This document shows, in pieces, positions 33,467 to 45,605 of a stretch of DNA of 64,000 nucleotides (position 1 is its first letter; each line of letters opens with the position of its first letter). The translations under genes were made by a program, and so were the position numbers. The stretch is taken from positions 72,789,772 through 72,853,771 of the forward strand of contig NC_092051.1 of the NCBI RefSeq assembly GCF_003086295.3, written 5' to 3'. The notes below the pieces were generated by a model. It had not been told where the DNA came from, ran no database searches, and saw only the letters and a list, made by a program, of their open reading frames with translations. Source of the DNA: Arachis hypogaea. Lineage: Eukaryota; Streptophyta; Magnoliopsida; Fabales; Fabaceae.

Positions 33467-35317
33467 TCAAGGTGGCTTATGCTTGTATCCATCCTTGAAC
33501 CTCCAAGAGTGCTTGTCCTTCAATCGGTTGTTAGAAGTTCCAACCTTCTTCATTAAGCTTCGATGAGGTCCTCTCCAAGACGTTAGCTCCTGAAATTGAC
33601 TATCATAGGATAATCCAAGATCCGATATCTTGTCCTCGCACCCATCTTCTAGTTGATTGCCTTGACTTTTTCCGGGTGACAAGAAAGCAGAATTCTCATG
33701 GAAGCACCAAACTACTCTCCTAGACCCATTTAATTGAGCATTACACCAATCTGTGCTCTTCAATTTCGAGCTTCCCACCATAATGAGCCTAGATTTAGAA
33801 CGCCAACCACTAAACATCCTCCTCTTTCGCTTAATTCCATAAAGCGCCCTAAGTTGGCCATCCGTTTTAAGGAAACCATACTCAAGTGGGATAATAAAGC
33901 TGAGAGTTAGAAGTTTTACTCACTCAAGCGAAGGATTGGATGACAAATTAGGTGGAGGAGTTCCCGAAGATCTTGATAAAGCATGCTCTACTCCCGTCCA
34001 TCCTCTTCTAGAGGTTTCCACCACTTGGCAAGGTTCTTCAAGTTCCTCCTCATGCCAAGCTTCCTCAGGATCACATTCTTCTTTCCCATCACTCTCATCA
34101 TAGATAGGAGGTATAGTGAAATCTACCTCATTATCAAGTCTAGGCAATTTAGGGAAGGACTCTTCAAACTCAAAAGGATCATATGTTGATTCGGAATCAT
34201 CATAGATAGGAGCGCCTGTTGCTTGGAATACTTCTCCCAGTTCTTCACCCTCAGTAGGCTTTGGAGGTTTCAAGTCTTCCTCAACCTTGCTTTCTGATCC
34301 ACTGGGGGAAGGTTCAACAAGATCGTCAAAGGAATTGATCAACATGGGCAAAAAATCACTAGTGATGGAATCCACTTCTTAATCAATTTCCTTAAACTCT
34401 CTGTTTACTTCCGCTACATTACTCTTCTCTTCAATATCACCTCCAAACTTCCTGGAAGAGGGTTCTTCAATTCGAGATTCCTTTATGTGCTCAACGTATC
34501 CTAAACATCCATCTACTACTTCCTTTTGTTTGCTAATCTCTATCTTCTCCTCTTGTTGCCCTTCTTGCTTCAATTCTTCTTCTTCACCATGGAGCTTCAA
34601 GTTCCTATCCTCACTAAGCTCCTTGATTATTTCTCCACATTCAACAATGGGGGTACTTAAGGTGCATGAACTTAGGTGGGACGTTAAGTGATTCACGGCT
34701 TCCACCATACTAGCTATCCTTGCTCTTAGCTCCTTAAACTTAGTTTCATCCTCCTCTTGCCGTCTTAAGATGCAAGATTTAAGGTCTCTCAGTTCTAATA
34801 TGAAGGCTTCATCGGGAAGTGGTGTTGGAAGAGAGAATTCATTGGTTAAGGGAAGATTGTCGTAATCGGAAGGTAGTTCATATTGGTGGAGTTCTTGAGG
34901 TGGTGTATGTGGAATTTGTGGTTCTTGGGAATATTGGTATTAGGATGGTGGTTGTTCTATATGTGATTCGAATGGTGGTTGATATGGTTTGTATGAGTTA
35001 TGGTCATGTAGAGGTGAATGGTGATGTGAAGCTTGTGAGAATGATGTGTGGCTATATCGAGGAATGAGGTCACATGCATATGATGATTGTGGTTGATAAC
35101 CACAATAAGGGTCATCACACACGTTGGACTGGTATACATTAGGATCAGAATTATACCCATAAGAGTTCGTAGGAGGTTGTTGCCATGAAGGTTGTTCATA
35201 AGCTTGAGGTTTCTCCCATCCTTGATTCTCAAATCCTTGATGCATATCCTCATTAGAGCTTCCATTTCCTACAACATAGTTTGAACTACACTCATAGCCA
35301 AAAGGATGAGAATTCAT
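33467..35317 (-). pseudogene. ORF1 of element D
   Basis: 617 codons in one frame from MNSHPFGYECSS with stops only near 34940, 34379 and 33920. Same plan as ORF1 of B: Tyr/Gln/Pro/Ser-rich N-terminal ~130 residues, a helical segment (LELRDLKSCILRRQEEDETK), a long acidic middle, and a basic C-terminal domain (GQLRALYGIKRKR, FIMVGS-like IMVGSSKLKS, AQLNGSRR, QLEDGCED) ending KHKPP. I do not recognise the family. Placement right after the PBS and before the spacer suggests a gag-like role. Only three lesions over 1.85 kb suggests recent decay. Confidence 0.7.
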
Positions 35318-35453
35318 AATGAAAGAGAAAATAAAAACAAAGGGCAATAAAAAAATAAAGAAAATAAAATCCTAACTAGTAAAAACTGGTAAACAAACCA
35401 AAGTTCAAGCTATTCACAATATATACAATAGCCAATAACATAGCACCATTGGA

Positions 35454-35471
35454 TCCCCGGCAACGGCGCCA
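35454..35471 (-). other. Primer-binding site of D (tRNA-Asp)
   Basis: Exact TGGCGCCGTTGCCGGGGA on the minus strand, three bases from the LTR. Confidence 0.92.
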
Positions 35472-35474
35472 TTT

Positions 35475-36976
35475 TGATGAACGAACTTTTGTGTGGTCTA
35501 GAATTCCACTAATGAATTCTCGTTCTAAAGTATAGTTTCTAAACCAAACAATAGTCCTTTCATACAAAAATTTAGGTTGTCACAAGTAACAAACCCCAAT
35601 AAATTTTAACCAGAGTATTTGGACTTCGGGTCGTCTCCCTAGGAAACAATGTAAGGCATGCGTATTGGATATGATGGGGTAGAAAAAGGGGGTTTTGTTT
35701 ATGAGATGGCAAGAAAGTAAACTGATTAAGTAAGTAAAGAAAGCAAAATAAAGAACTCTTGGCTAAGACTTGGGTACTTGAGATCACCATCCCATTTAAC
35801 AAACCAATTATTGACAATTATGAGAGGCCAACCCATTAAGTCTACTTCTCGAAGCCTTAAGTACGTAACATTTACTCCTAGACATGAAGTATGTTAAATA
35901 GGCTTGATCACATCCACCCCTAAGTCCTAACCTACCTACTAATTGGCTTAGTAGTGGGTTAGCGTCAACGGGCTTCAAATTGATCACCCAGGGTTCTCAA
36001 ATCACCAAACCCATTATGCCCAAAAACTCAAGATCACTCAAGTCCCTTGGCTTAGGCCAAAAGTTGACAAAACTACTCAAAAACTAAAGAGAGCATTTCA
36101 TTAAACACTTAGAATGCAATAAAAGTCAAGATCATAAATTGCAAGGATACTAAAATCTACCACTATTAATTGCAAGAAAGGGAGATCACAACTCAATTCA
36201 TCAACCAAAGAAACATCAACATCAAAATTGAAATGTAAATAAATCCAACATGAGTCATCACCACAAAAGAGAGCAAAATGAGAAATTAACATAAAAACTA
36301 AGAGAGTCAAGATGTAGCGATGAGAAATTATCAAAGAAGCAAGATGAGATCAAGTAATCAAACATGAAATTAAAATAATCTAACCTAATCCTAACCTAAT
36401 TCTAGAGAGAAGAGGGAGCTTCTCTCTCTAAAAAACTAACTAAAGGCTCATGTTGGCTAAACTAATTGCTCCCCCTCTGCTTGGACTTCAATTCTGCATG
36501 AAATACACTCAGAAACAAGTTGGATTTGGGCCTGGACAGCTCAGAAATCACCCCCAGCGTTTCGCCTTCAAGTGGGCCACGTGAGAGTATCGGCGCGTGC
36601 GTGCCATGTGCGTGTGTGCGTCGATTGGCAAATTCTCAACCCGCGCGGACGCGGCATGTACGCGTGCGCGTCCTTTGGTGCATTCCCAATCTTTGTTTCT
36701 TCATGCATTCTCCCTTTTTGTATGCTTTTCTCCTCATTTCTTCCATCCAATACTTGCCTTATGGACCTGAATTCATTCATCAAACACATCAAGGCATCGA
36801 ATGGAGTTAAAGTGAATTAAAATCACCAATTTAGGGCTTAAAAAGCACGTTTTTATACTTAAGCAAAATTTCAAGGGAGAATTACAAAACCATGCTATTT
36901 CATTGAATAAATGCAAGAAAAGGTGACAAAATCCCCAAAATAAGCACAAGATAAATCACGAGATCGGGATTTATCA
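35475..36976 (-). repeat. 5' LTR of element D
   Basis: 1502 bp, paired with 26278-27799. Main differences are a 44-bp duplication-like insert near 35760-35803 and a shortened CGCG array at 36588-36679. Confidence 0.9.
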
Positions 36977-38627
36977 AGGCATAACAAGCTTCTGCATGTC
37001 ATTTATTACGCTAGCCATGTTTTAAATGATGCACAGAAAAATTACACAACCACAGAAAAAGAGTTGCTTGCAGTGGTTTATGCCATTGACAAGTTTAGAT
37101 CATACTTAGTAGGATCAAAAGTGATTGTGTACACTGCCCATGCTGCTCTTAAATATCTACTTACAAAGCAGGATTCAAAACCCAGACTCATAAGATGGGT
37201 GTTGCTTCTGCAAGAGTTTGATATAGAAATAAGAGACAGAAAAGGGACAGAGAACCAAGTAGCTGATCATCTGTCCCGAATAGAACCAGTAGAAGGGGCG
37301 TCCTCCCCCTCTATTGAGATCTCTGAAACCTTTTTGGATGAGCAATTGTTTGCCATTCAGGAATCACCATGGTTTGCAGAAATTGCAAACTATAAAGCTG
37401 TAAGATTCATACCCAAAGAGTACAGCAGGCAACAAACAAAAAAATTAATTTTTGATGCAAAGTACTACTTGTGGGATGAACCATATCTCTTTAAGAGATG
37501 TGCAGACGGAATAATCCGTAGGTGTGTGACCAAGGAAGAGGCACAGAAGATCTTATGGAATTGCTATGGATCACAATATGGAGGCCATTTCGGAGGTGAG
37601 CGCACAACCACCAAGGTTCTCTAATGTGGCTTCTACTGGCCTACTCTCTATAGAGACTCCCGAAAGTTTATACGTAACTGTGACAGTTGCCAGAGTGCTG
37701 GTAATCTGTCTCATGGTTATGCCATGCCTCAACAAGGGATATTGGAGATTGAGTTATTTGATGTATGGGGTATTGACTTCATGGGGCCTTTTCCACCATC
37801 ATACTCAAACACGTATATTCTGGTGGTAGTAGACTATGTATCTAATTGGGTAGAGGCAATTGCAACACCCACTAATGATATTAAGACAGTGCTGAAGTTC
37901 CTCCAGAAACATATCTTTAGCAGGTTTGGTGTCCCTATAGTACTAATCAGTGATGGGGCACTCACTTCTGTAATAAACAACTTTACTCTGCTATGGTCTG
38001 ATATGGAATTAGCCACAAAGTAGTAACTCCATATCATCCACAGACAAATGGGCAAGATGAAGTCTCTAATAGAGAACTAAAAAGAATCCTAGAACGGACT
38101 GTAATTACCCATAGAAGGGATTGGGCAAGAAGTCTGGATGATGTTCTGTGGGCATACAGAACAGCATTCAAGACTCCTATAGGGACCTTTCCATACCCTC
38201 TTGTGTATGGGAAAGCATGCCATTTGCTAGTGGAACTGGAACACATGGCCTACTGGGCAACCAAATTCCTAAATCTTGATGCCAAGTTAGCTGGAGAGAA
38301 AAGATTGCTCCAGTTGAATGAGCTAGAGGAATTCAGACTCAATGCTTTTGAAAATGTAAAAATTTACAAGGAGAAAGCAAAAAGGTGGCATGACAAGAAA
38401 CTGTCACCCAGAAAGTTTTGCTGTTCAACTCTAGGCTTAGATTGTTCCCCGGGAAACTGAAATCTCGGTGGAAGGGACCATATGTGATTACGAGTGTGTC
38501 ACCATATGGGTATGTAGAGCTTCAAGATATTGACTCTAATAAGAGGTTCATTGTTAATGGACAGAGAGTCAAGCATTATCTTGAAGGTAATGTTGAGCAA
38601 GAATGCTCAAAGCTGAGACTAGATTAA
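36977..38627 (+). pseudogene. pol: A RNase H end and integrase
   Basis: Resumes the RNase H frame cut by D ([27 protein letters not shown]). Integrase zinc-binding region: the first His of the HHCC set appears as Tyr ([11 protein letters not shown]), with CDSCQ intact. Core: [11 protein letters not shown], then ISDGALTS, then [14 protein letters not shown], giving the D-D-E residues. The C-terminal GPY/F-type module is RWKGPYVITSVSPYG. Stop at 37622, frameshifts near 38000 and 38416. Would insert element DNA; this copy is dead. Confidence 0.92.
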
Positions 38628-38667
38628 AGCTCAGTAAAGTCCAGCTAAAGATAATAAAGAAGCGCTT

Positions 38668-38684
38668 GCTGGGAGGCAACACAG
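38668..38684 (+). other. Post-pol hairpin relic (A)
   Basis: GCTGGGAGGCAACACAGC after AAGCGCTT, 41 nt after the pol stop. Loop sequence as in G but only four stem pairs remain, so probably decayed. Confidence 0.45.
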
Positions 38685-38839
38685 CCATTAGCAATGTTTA
38701 TTTGTTATGCAAATAATAATTATATGAGTTTTATATAAATTATCTTTAAGAATGATTAACAATTGCAGGAGTTCACAGAGTTACAGAAGAATTCAGAGCA
38801 TAAAGCAGAGAAAAGGACCTCACTGTCATAAAAACACCA

Positions 38840-38995
38840 GTAAAGGGAATTGTGGGTGTTAAACGCCCAAAAGAAGCATTTACTGGGCGTTTAACGCCAG
38901 TAAAGATACCTTTCTGGGCGTTAAATTGTAGCATCCTGGGCGTTTAGAAAAACGCCCAAAATAAGCAACAACTGGACGTTAAACGCCAGAAGTGT
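38840..38995. repeat. Palindromic GGCGTTTAACGCC array in A spacer
   Basis: About seven half or full sites of the LTR-A motif (for example TGGGCGTTTAACGCCAG at 38884-38900) between integrase and ORF2. Confidence 0.85.
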
Positions 38996-39393
38996 GGAGG
39001 GGAGGATGTTTGTTTTTCACTTCAATTTTTTTCAAATTTTCATGTTTCTATTCATGATTTCTTACATGAACATGTTACAAATCCTAATTTTTCAATTTCA
39101 AAATAGTTTCAAGCCTAAAAAAATCTTTCTTTATTCTTCTTCAATTTCTTTTCAAATCTTTTTCAAATCATCGTACTATCTTTTTAAAAATTAGATTTAT
39201 CTTTTTCAAATCTCTTTCTTATCTTTTCAATTTTAAAACTACATCTTTTGCATATCATAATTATTTTTTTTAAATCATATCTTCTAGTATACCTTTTTCA
39301 AAATTTTCGAACCCACCCCCTCCTCTTTAAATTCACATTCGGCCACCCCCTCTCCTCCACAATTCGAATTTGTCTCTCCTTCTATTCCTCTCA
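38996..39393 (+). other. Spacer upstream of ORF2 (A)
   Basis: Pyrimidine-rich, AT-rich sequence with TTTTCAAAT-type words. No gene. Confidence 0.5.
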
Positions 39394-39429
39394 TTTGCTT
39401 GAGGACAAGCAAACCTCTAAGTTTGGTGT
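39394..39429 (+). other. Pre-ORF2 hairpin and TAAGTTTGGTGT motif (A)
   Basis: 8-bp stem TTTGCTTG / CAAGCAAA, loop AGGA (39394-39413), then TAAGTTTGGTGT at 39418-39429, 37 nt before the ORF2 ATG. Same spacing as in G. Confidence 0.8.
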
Positions 39430-39466
39430 GCTTTTCGTGATCACTGAGCTAAGACTCACTAAGATC

Positions 39467-40600
39467 ATGGCTCCTAAAGGAAAACAAACCACTTCAAGAG
39501 GCAAGAAAGAGAATATTCCAAAACCACTTTGGAATCAATAGAGGTTCTTAACAAAAGAACATGCAGACCATTACTACAAAATAATGGGTCTGAGATTAGT
39601 GATCCCAGAAGTTAAATTCGATTTGAAAGAAGACGAATATCCGGAGATCCAAGAGCAGATTCGAAAAAGAGGCTGGGAAATTCTGGCTAATCTTGAGACA
39701 AAGGTGGGTAGAAACATGGTTCAGGAATTCTACTCAAATTTGTGGCAAACAGATAAGCAGAGATTAACAGGGGCCGCCTTCTATACCTTTCGAACATTGG
39801 TCAGAGGGAAGATTATTTACTTCCACCAGGACAAAATAAGAGAGGTCTTCAAGCTGCCTCAACTACAAGATGATCTAGAATCCTTTAATAGGAGAATGGT
39901 AAGATTTGATAAGCGCTTAGACCAAGTTCTAGAGGACATATGCATCCCTGGAACCAAGTTGATAACCAATACAAAGGGTGTCCCAAATCAACTCAAGAGA
40001 GGAGATCTCAAACCAATTGCTAGGGGCTGGCTGGACTTCATTGGGCGTTCTATACTTCCCACCAGCAACCGCTCTGAAGTCACTATCAAAAGAGCAATGA
40101 TGATCCAATGCATTATGTTGGGAAATGAAGTGGAGATTCATCATATGATTTCTTGTGAGCTTTACACAATTGCAAACAAGAACTCCACTGACGCCAAATT
40201 GGCTTACCCAAGTCTAATATCTCTGCTATGTAAAGATGCTGGGGTGAAGATGGGAGTGGATGAGTATATCTTAGTCGAGCACCCAATCACCAAAAAGCTA
40301 ATGGAAGGACAACAAGTGCAGGATAACTCCATCAAAAAGAGAGCACAGGAGTTCCTCCCAGAAATCCCTTAGATTGACTGCTGGACCCGCCTAGAAGCAT
40401 CTGTCACCAAGTTGCAAGAAGCTATGGATCAACTGAAAGAAGAGCAGCAAACTCAAAACAACATGCTTTGTAAACTGCTGAAGGAACAAGAGAAGTAAGG
40501 GCATGAACTACAGGAGCTGAAGCGCCACAAGCTGTCTCTTGAAGGGCCAGACACCCCACAGATTGAAGGAGTATCCATCTCCCAAGATAAAGGTTGTTGA
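39467..40600 (+). pseudogene. ORF2 of A: Athila-type downstream protein
   Basis: 378 codons in one frame, start MAPKGKQTTSRGKK. Stops at 39539, 40370 and about 40496. Conserved block RKRGWEILANL, MVQEFYSNLW, VRGKIIYF, FDKRLDQVLEDIC, LKPIARGWLDFIGRSILPTSNRSEVTI matches ORF2 of G closely. C terminus coiled coil (LQEAMDQLKEEQQTQNN). Same unknown function; no membrane or signal segments, so not evidently an envelope protein. Confidence 0.8.
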
Positions 40601-41645
40601 GTCCTAATCTTAACTCTGTGATAACTTTTGCTATTAGAGATCTACCTTAGGAGTCATATGAATAATAGTAATTAGTATCTTTATTTTTATATTCTTATTA
40701 TCTCCAATTAAGCTATAATTTATTTTTCTCATTATCATTAAACATGAATAAAATGGTAGATTTTTTAGAATAAGGAGGCAATTTTATTTTCGAGTTCTTA
40801 ATAAGAATAATTCAAATTATTTATATGTGGTGGCAATACTTTTTGTCTTCTGAATGAATGCTTAAACAGTGCATAATTTTTTATAGTGAAGTTTATGAAT
40901 GTTAAATTTGTTGGCTCTTGAAAGAATAATGAAAAAGGAGAAATGTTATTGATAATCTGAAAAATCATAAAATTGATTCTTGAAGCAAGAAAAAACAGCG
41001 AATACAAAACTTGTGAAAAAAAAAAGAGAGAAAGAAGAGCAAGCAAGCAGAAAAAGCCAATAGCCCTTTAAACCAAAAGGCAAGGGTAAAAAGGATCCAA
41101 GGCTTTGAGCATTAATGGGTAGGAGGTCCTAAAGGAATGAAATCCTGGCCTAAGCGACTAAACCAAGCTGTCCCTAACCATGTGCTTGTAGCGTGAAGGT
41201 GTCAAGTGAAAAACTTGAGACTGAGCAGTTAAAGTCATGATCCAAGGCAAAAAGAGTGTGCTTAAGAACTCTGGACACCTCTAACTGGGGATTTTAGCAA
41301 AGCTAAGTCACAATCTGAAGAGGTTCACCCAGTTATGTGTGTGTGGCATTTATGTATCCAGTGGTAATACTGGAAAACAAAGTGCTTAGGGCCACGGCCA
41401 AGACTCATAAAGTAGCTGTGTTCAAGAATCAACATACTAAACTAGGAGAATCAACAACATAATCTGAATTTTGAGTTCCAATAGATGCCAATCATTCTGA
41501 ACTTCAAAGGATAAATGGAGGTGCCAAAACTGTTCGGAAGCAAAAAGCTACTAGTCCCGCTCATCTAATGAGAATTTGAGCTTCATATGAAACTCTGAGA
41601 TGTTATTGCCTCTTTATTTTCTTTCTATCCTATTTTATTTATCTA
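40601..41645 (+). other. 3' non-coding region of A
   Basis: About 1 kb conserved with the G tail (9918-11035, opposite strand), especially 41040-41560. No reading frame. Confidence 0.65.
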
Positions 41646-41683
41646 GTTGCTTGAGAACAAGCAACAGTTTAAGTTTGGTGTTG
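41646..41683 (+). other. Terminal hairpin and TAAGTTTGGTGT motif (A)
   Basis: 8-bp stem GTTGCTTG / CAAGCAAC, loop AGAA, then TAAGTTTGGTGT (41670-41681) two bases before the 3' LTR. Confidence 0.8.
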
Positions 41684-43232
41684 TGATGAGCGAATATTTT
41701 ATACGCTTTTTGGGGGTATTTTCATATAATTTTTTGTATGATCTAGCTATTTTTTAGTATATTTTTATTAGTTTTTATGCAAAAATCACATTTTTGGACT
41801 TTACTATGAGTTTGTGTATTTTTCTGTGATTTCAGGTACTTTCAGGCTGAAATTGAGGGACCTGAGCAAAAATCTGATTCAGAGGCTGAAAAAGGACTGT
41901 AGATGCTGTTGGATTCTGACCTACCTGCACTCAAAATGGATTTTCTAGAGCTAAAGAAGACCAATTGGCGCGCTCTCAATTGCGTTGGAATGTAGACATC
42001 CAGGGCTTTCCAGAAATATATAATATTCCATACTTTGCCCAAGTTTTGACGACGCAAATTGGCATTTAACGCCAAGTCTTTACCCTATTCTGGCGTTAAA
42101 CACCAGAACTGGCATAAAAACTGGAGTTAAACGCCAGAAACAGGCAGCAACTCGGCGTTTAACTCTAAGAAAAGTCTCTACACATGGAAGCTTCAATGCT
42201 CAGCCCAAGCACACACCAAGTGGGCCCCAAAAGTGGATTTCTGCACTATCTATCTTAGTTTACTCATTTTCTGAAAACCTAGGTCATTAGCTTATTATAA
42301 AAACTATGTTTAGAGATTTAGTTTGAACCGGATGACATTATTACACTTCATATTGTATTTCTGACGGCATGAGTCTCTAAATCCCATGGTTGGGGGTGAG
42401 GAGCTCTGCTGTGTTTCGATGAATTAATGCAATTACTACTGTTTTTCATTCAATCACGCTCGTTTCTATTCTAAGATATTCACTTGCACTTCACTCTGAT
42501 GAATGTGATGATCCGTGACACTCATCATCATTCTCACCTATGAACGCATGCCTGACAACCACCTCCGTTCTATCTGCACTTGTTTGAGTGTGTATCTCTT
42601 AGCCTCCTGGTTCACGATCAGAGTCTTCGTGGTATAGGCTAGAATTATTGGCGGCCATTCCTGAGATCCAAAAAGTCTAAACCTTGTCTGTGGTATTCCG
42701 AGTAGGATCTGGGAAGGGATGACTATGACGAGCTTCAAACTTGCGAGTGTTGGGCGTAGTGACAGACGCAAAAGAATCAATGGATTATATTCCAACATGA
42801 GTGAGAACCGACAGATGATTAGCCGTGCGGTGACAGTGCATTTGGACCATTTTCACTGAGAGGATGGATGGTAGCCATTGACAATGGTGATCCACCAACA
42901 TATAACTTGCCATGGAAGGAGACCTGCGTGCGTGAAGGAGAAGACAATAGGAAAGCAGAGATTCAGAAGACAGAGCATTTCCAAAACCTCAATCTATTCT
43001 CCATTACTGCATAACAAGTATTATTTATTTTTTGTTAATTACTTTTCATAAACCCAACCATTTTTATTATTAATTTCCTGACTAAGAATTACAAAATAAC
43101 CATAGCTTGCTTCAAGCCAACAATCTCCGTGGGATCGACCCTTACTTACGTAAGGTATTACTTGGGAGACCCAGTGCACTTGTTGGTTAGTGTTACGAGT
43201 TGTGAAAAGTGTGATTTACAATTCGTGCACCA
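41684..43232 (+). repeat. 3' LTR of element A
   Basis: 1549 bp. Palindromes 42058-42163; TATA candidate TATAAAAA at 42296-42303, 133 bp further on and absent from the 5' LTR. Confidence 0.9.
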
Positions 43233-43889
43233 CCATGCGTGCCTCGTCACGTGCTCAATTTTTGCTCCCTGGCGTTCACTTAGTGAACGCTAAGTTCACT
43301 TGTTGAGCGCTCCTTTTGTTATGCGCCTTGTTGCGCGATTTATTGCTCACCCAGCACTCATTTAGTGAGCTCTTCGTTCATTCTTTGAGCACTACCTAGC
43401 GCTCCCTTGGTCGAGCGCTTCTTCTAGCGCTCCCTTGGTTGAGCGCTACGTTGATTCCTTTGAGCGCTTCCTCTTGGTTGGCCAACAATCCTTGCTTCCA
43501 AGCACAGTTTTTCCGAAAATGTTCACTTAGTGAACGTGGTATTCACTTTGCTAATGAACGCTAGCCAAAATGTTGCTAAGCATAGCGTTCTCTTTGTGAA
43601 CGCAACGTTTCCCTAATTGGCCTCCCCCTTTTCTCCATTTCTTCACCTACAAGCAACCAAACAAACAATCAAAGTATCACCAACTTCACAGGGTCTTTGC
43701 ATCATTCATGAAATCAATTAATTCTAGCATAAACCCTATGATTTTGTGTAAAATAAATGATGGTTGATTGATTCAAAATAATCATGAAAATCCACTCTAA
43801 TTACTTACTTATTGTGCAAGAAAGTGCATAAAACCTAATGAAACTAATGAAAAATGCTTGTAAAGCTAGCATAAGATGACTTGTCATCA
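43233..43889 (-). repeat. 5' LTR of E, distal part (U3 start)
   Basis: The other half of the LTR split by A, beginning (minus) with TGATGACAAGTCATC at 43889. It holds the rest of the GAGCGCT/GAACGC array at 43245-43610. The left target duplicate of A is mutated; the right is CCATG. Confidence 0.8.
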
Positions 43890-43906
43890 TATAGCACCTT
43901 TTCAAT

Positions 43907-43924
43907 TCCCTAGCAATGGTGCCA
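43907..43924 (-). other. Decayed primer-binding site of K
   Basis: TGGCACCATTGCTAGGGA on the minus strand. It differs from the tRNA-Asp site at four positions, all explained by CpG to TpG or CpA change, so this is an old methylated copy. Confidence 0.75.
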
Positions 43925-43927
43925 TTT

Positions 43928-45605
43928 TGATGTTCGGTTTCTTGTATGGTTTAGAATTTCCTCAAATGAAATCTCGTTGCAAGTATAGTTCTAAACCAAC
44001 AAAGAATCCTCACATGCAAAAATATTGGTTGTCACAAGTACAAACCCCAATAAGAATTAACCGAAGTATTTAAACCTCGGGTCGTCTCACAAAGAATTGC
44101 AATGAAGTGGTCAATTATTGGCTATGAAGGGACAAGGGGTTTGATTGGTAAAAGGGCAAGAAATTAAATGGGCAAGAATTTAAATGACAAGAAGAGTAAA
44201 TCAAGCAAGCAATTAAAGGGAGCAAGGAATAAAGAGAGAGACATCCATGGCAAGGGCTTAGAATATAGGCTTTCTATCCTAGTCATACAATGATTAATTC
44301 ATCTTATTTAGTCAACTCCAACAAATGGAAGAAGGTATCATGTTATCTTCAGATAGGGAGAACGTCAAACAAGACTAGTTAATCATGTCACAATAATAAA
44401 CAAGAATTTATCTTATTACGTCATCCCCGATGATGGAAGAAGGTATCATATTATCTTCACACTCGAAGAAAGTCTAATAAGACTAGCTAATCCCAATCCA
44501 AATGTCCTAGTCAACTCACTAATCGAATTAGCAAGAGATTAGAGTTAATGGAAACAATACTAGCTAACAAATCTAGATCGCCAACATGAGTTTGGTCTTA
44601 ATGACACAAGATCACCTAATCACTCTTTCCAAGCCAAGAATGCTCAAAATCTACTCTAACATCCAACCAAGCATTTTGTCAAACACTTGGAAGACATAAA
44701 AGGAAAGCATAGTAAAATTGCAAGAAACATAAATCTACCAAATACCAATTGCAAGAAAAGTAAATCAACAACTCAAATCATATTAAAAGAACATTAATAT
44801 CAAATTTTATTAAAAGAGATCCAAATCCAACATGAGTGCATGAACATAAAAGAGGCATAAAAGTAAAATTAACATCACAAACTAAGAGAATGAAGGTGCA
44901 GAAGCAAGAATTCATAAAGGAAACAAGATGAAAACATGAAATTGGACCTAGATCTAAGAGAAATTAACCTAATCCTAACCTAATTCTAGAGAGAAGAGGG
45001 AGCTTCTCTCTCTAGAAAACTAACTAAAGGCTCATCATGACTAACCAAGTTCCCCCTTGCTCAAGCTTGAATTCTGCATGAAATACTCTCAGAAACGAGT
45101 TGGATTTGGGCCTGGGCAGCTAAAAAATCGCCCCCAGCGATTTCACGTTAAGTGGGTCACGTGCCGAACATCACGCATGCGCGTGCTTGACACGTGCGCG
45201 TCGCTGGAAAAACCTCTACTCACGCGTACGTGTGCTTGACGCGTGCGCGTGGCTTGCGAATCTTCAATGCACGCGTACGCGTGCATGACGCGTGCGCGTG
45301 GCCCTCAATTCTCCATTTTGCTCATTTCTTCATGAATTCTCCACTTGCATGCTTTCCTCTTCATTTCTTCCATCCAATACTTGCTTATAAATCTGAAATT
45401 GCTCAACAAACACATCAAAGCATCAAATGGAATTAAAGTGAATTAAAATCACCAATTTAATGGCCTAAAAAGCATGTTTTTACACTTAAGCACAAATTAA
45501 GGGAGAATTACAAAACTATGCTATTTCATCTAATAAATGTGAGAAAAGGTGATAAAATCCCCTAAATTAAGCATAAGATAAACCACAAAATTGGGGTTTA
45601 TCAAT
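43928..45605 (-). repeat. LTR of element K
   Basis: 1678 bp, minus strand, TGATAAACC to GAACATCA. Related to the LTRs of B and D. A CGCGTACGCGTG array lies at 45155-45302. Its internal region beyond the PBS is lost at the E insertion. Confidence 0.75.

Larger units (their letters stand above)
26278..36976 (-). mobile_element. Element D, complete non-autonomous retrotransposon
   Basis: 10,699 bp, LTRs 26278-27799 and 35475-36976, exact TSD AGGCA at 26273-26277 and 36977-36981 within RNase H of element A. Minus-strand order: LTR, PBS, ORF1, post-stop hairpin, CGCG spacer, ORF2 behind a splice-acceptor-like site, hairpin plus GTGTGGGGAGG, 1.6-kb tail, hairpin plus polypurine tract, LTR. No protease, RT or integrase. 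Confidence 0.92.
21805..43232 (+). mobile_element. Element A, Athila-like with pol, carrying element D
   Basis: Plus-strand element of about 10.7 kb without D. LTRs 21805-23250 and 41684-43232, PBS 23257-23274. Order: LTR, PBS, gag remnant, protease, RT, RNase H (split by D), integrase, palindrome spacer, hairpin, ORF2, tail, hairpin, LTR. Flanks are TGATG and CCATG, a poor TSD match, but removal of A rejoins LTR E as seen in the uninterrupted copy at 6720-6790. Numerous stops show that it is an old copy. Confidence 0.85.
6032..43889 (-). mobile_element. Element E, Athila-like, nested and internally deleted
   Basis: Minus-strand element in pieces: 5' LTR (43889-43233 and 21804-20842, split by A), PBS 20820-20837, gag (20660-19104), then G, then gag C-terminus and protease (8159-6939), then a deletion that removes RT, integrase and the start of the 3' LTR, then a 3' LTR fragment (6938-6032). 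It hosts G (TSD TGTCA) and A. Its 5' LTR start sits 18 bp from the decayed PBS of K, so E probably inserted into K. Confidence 0.75.
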
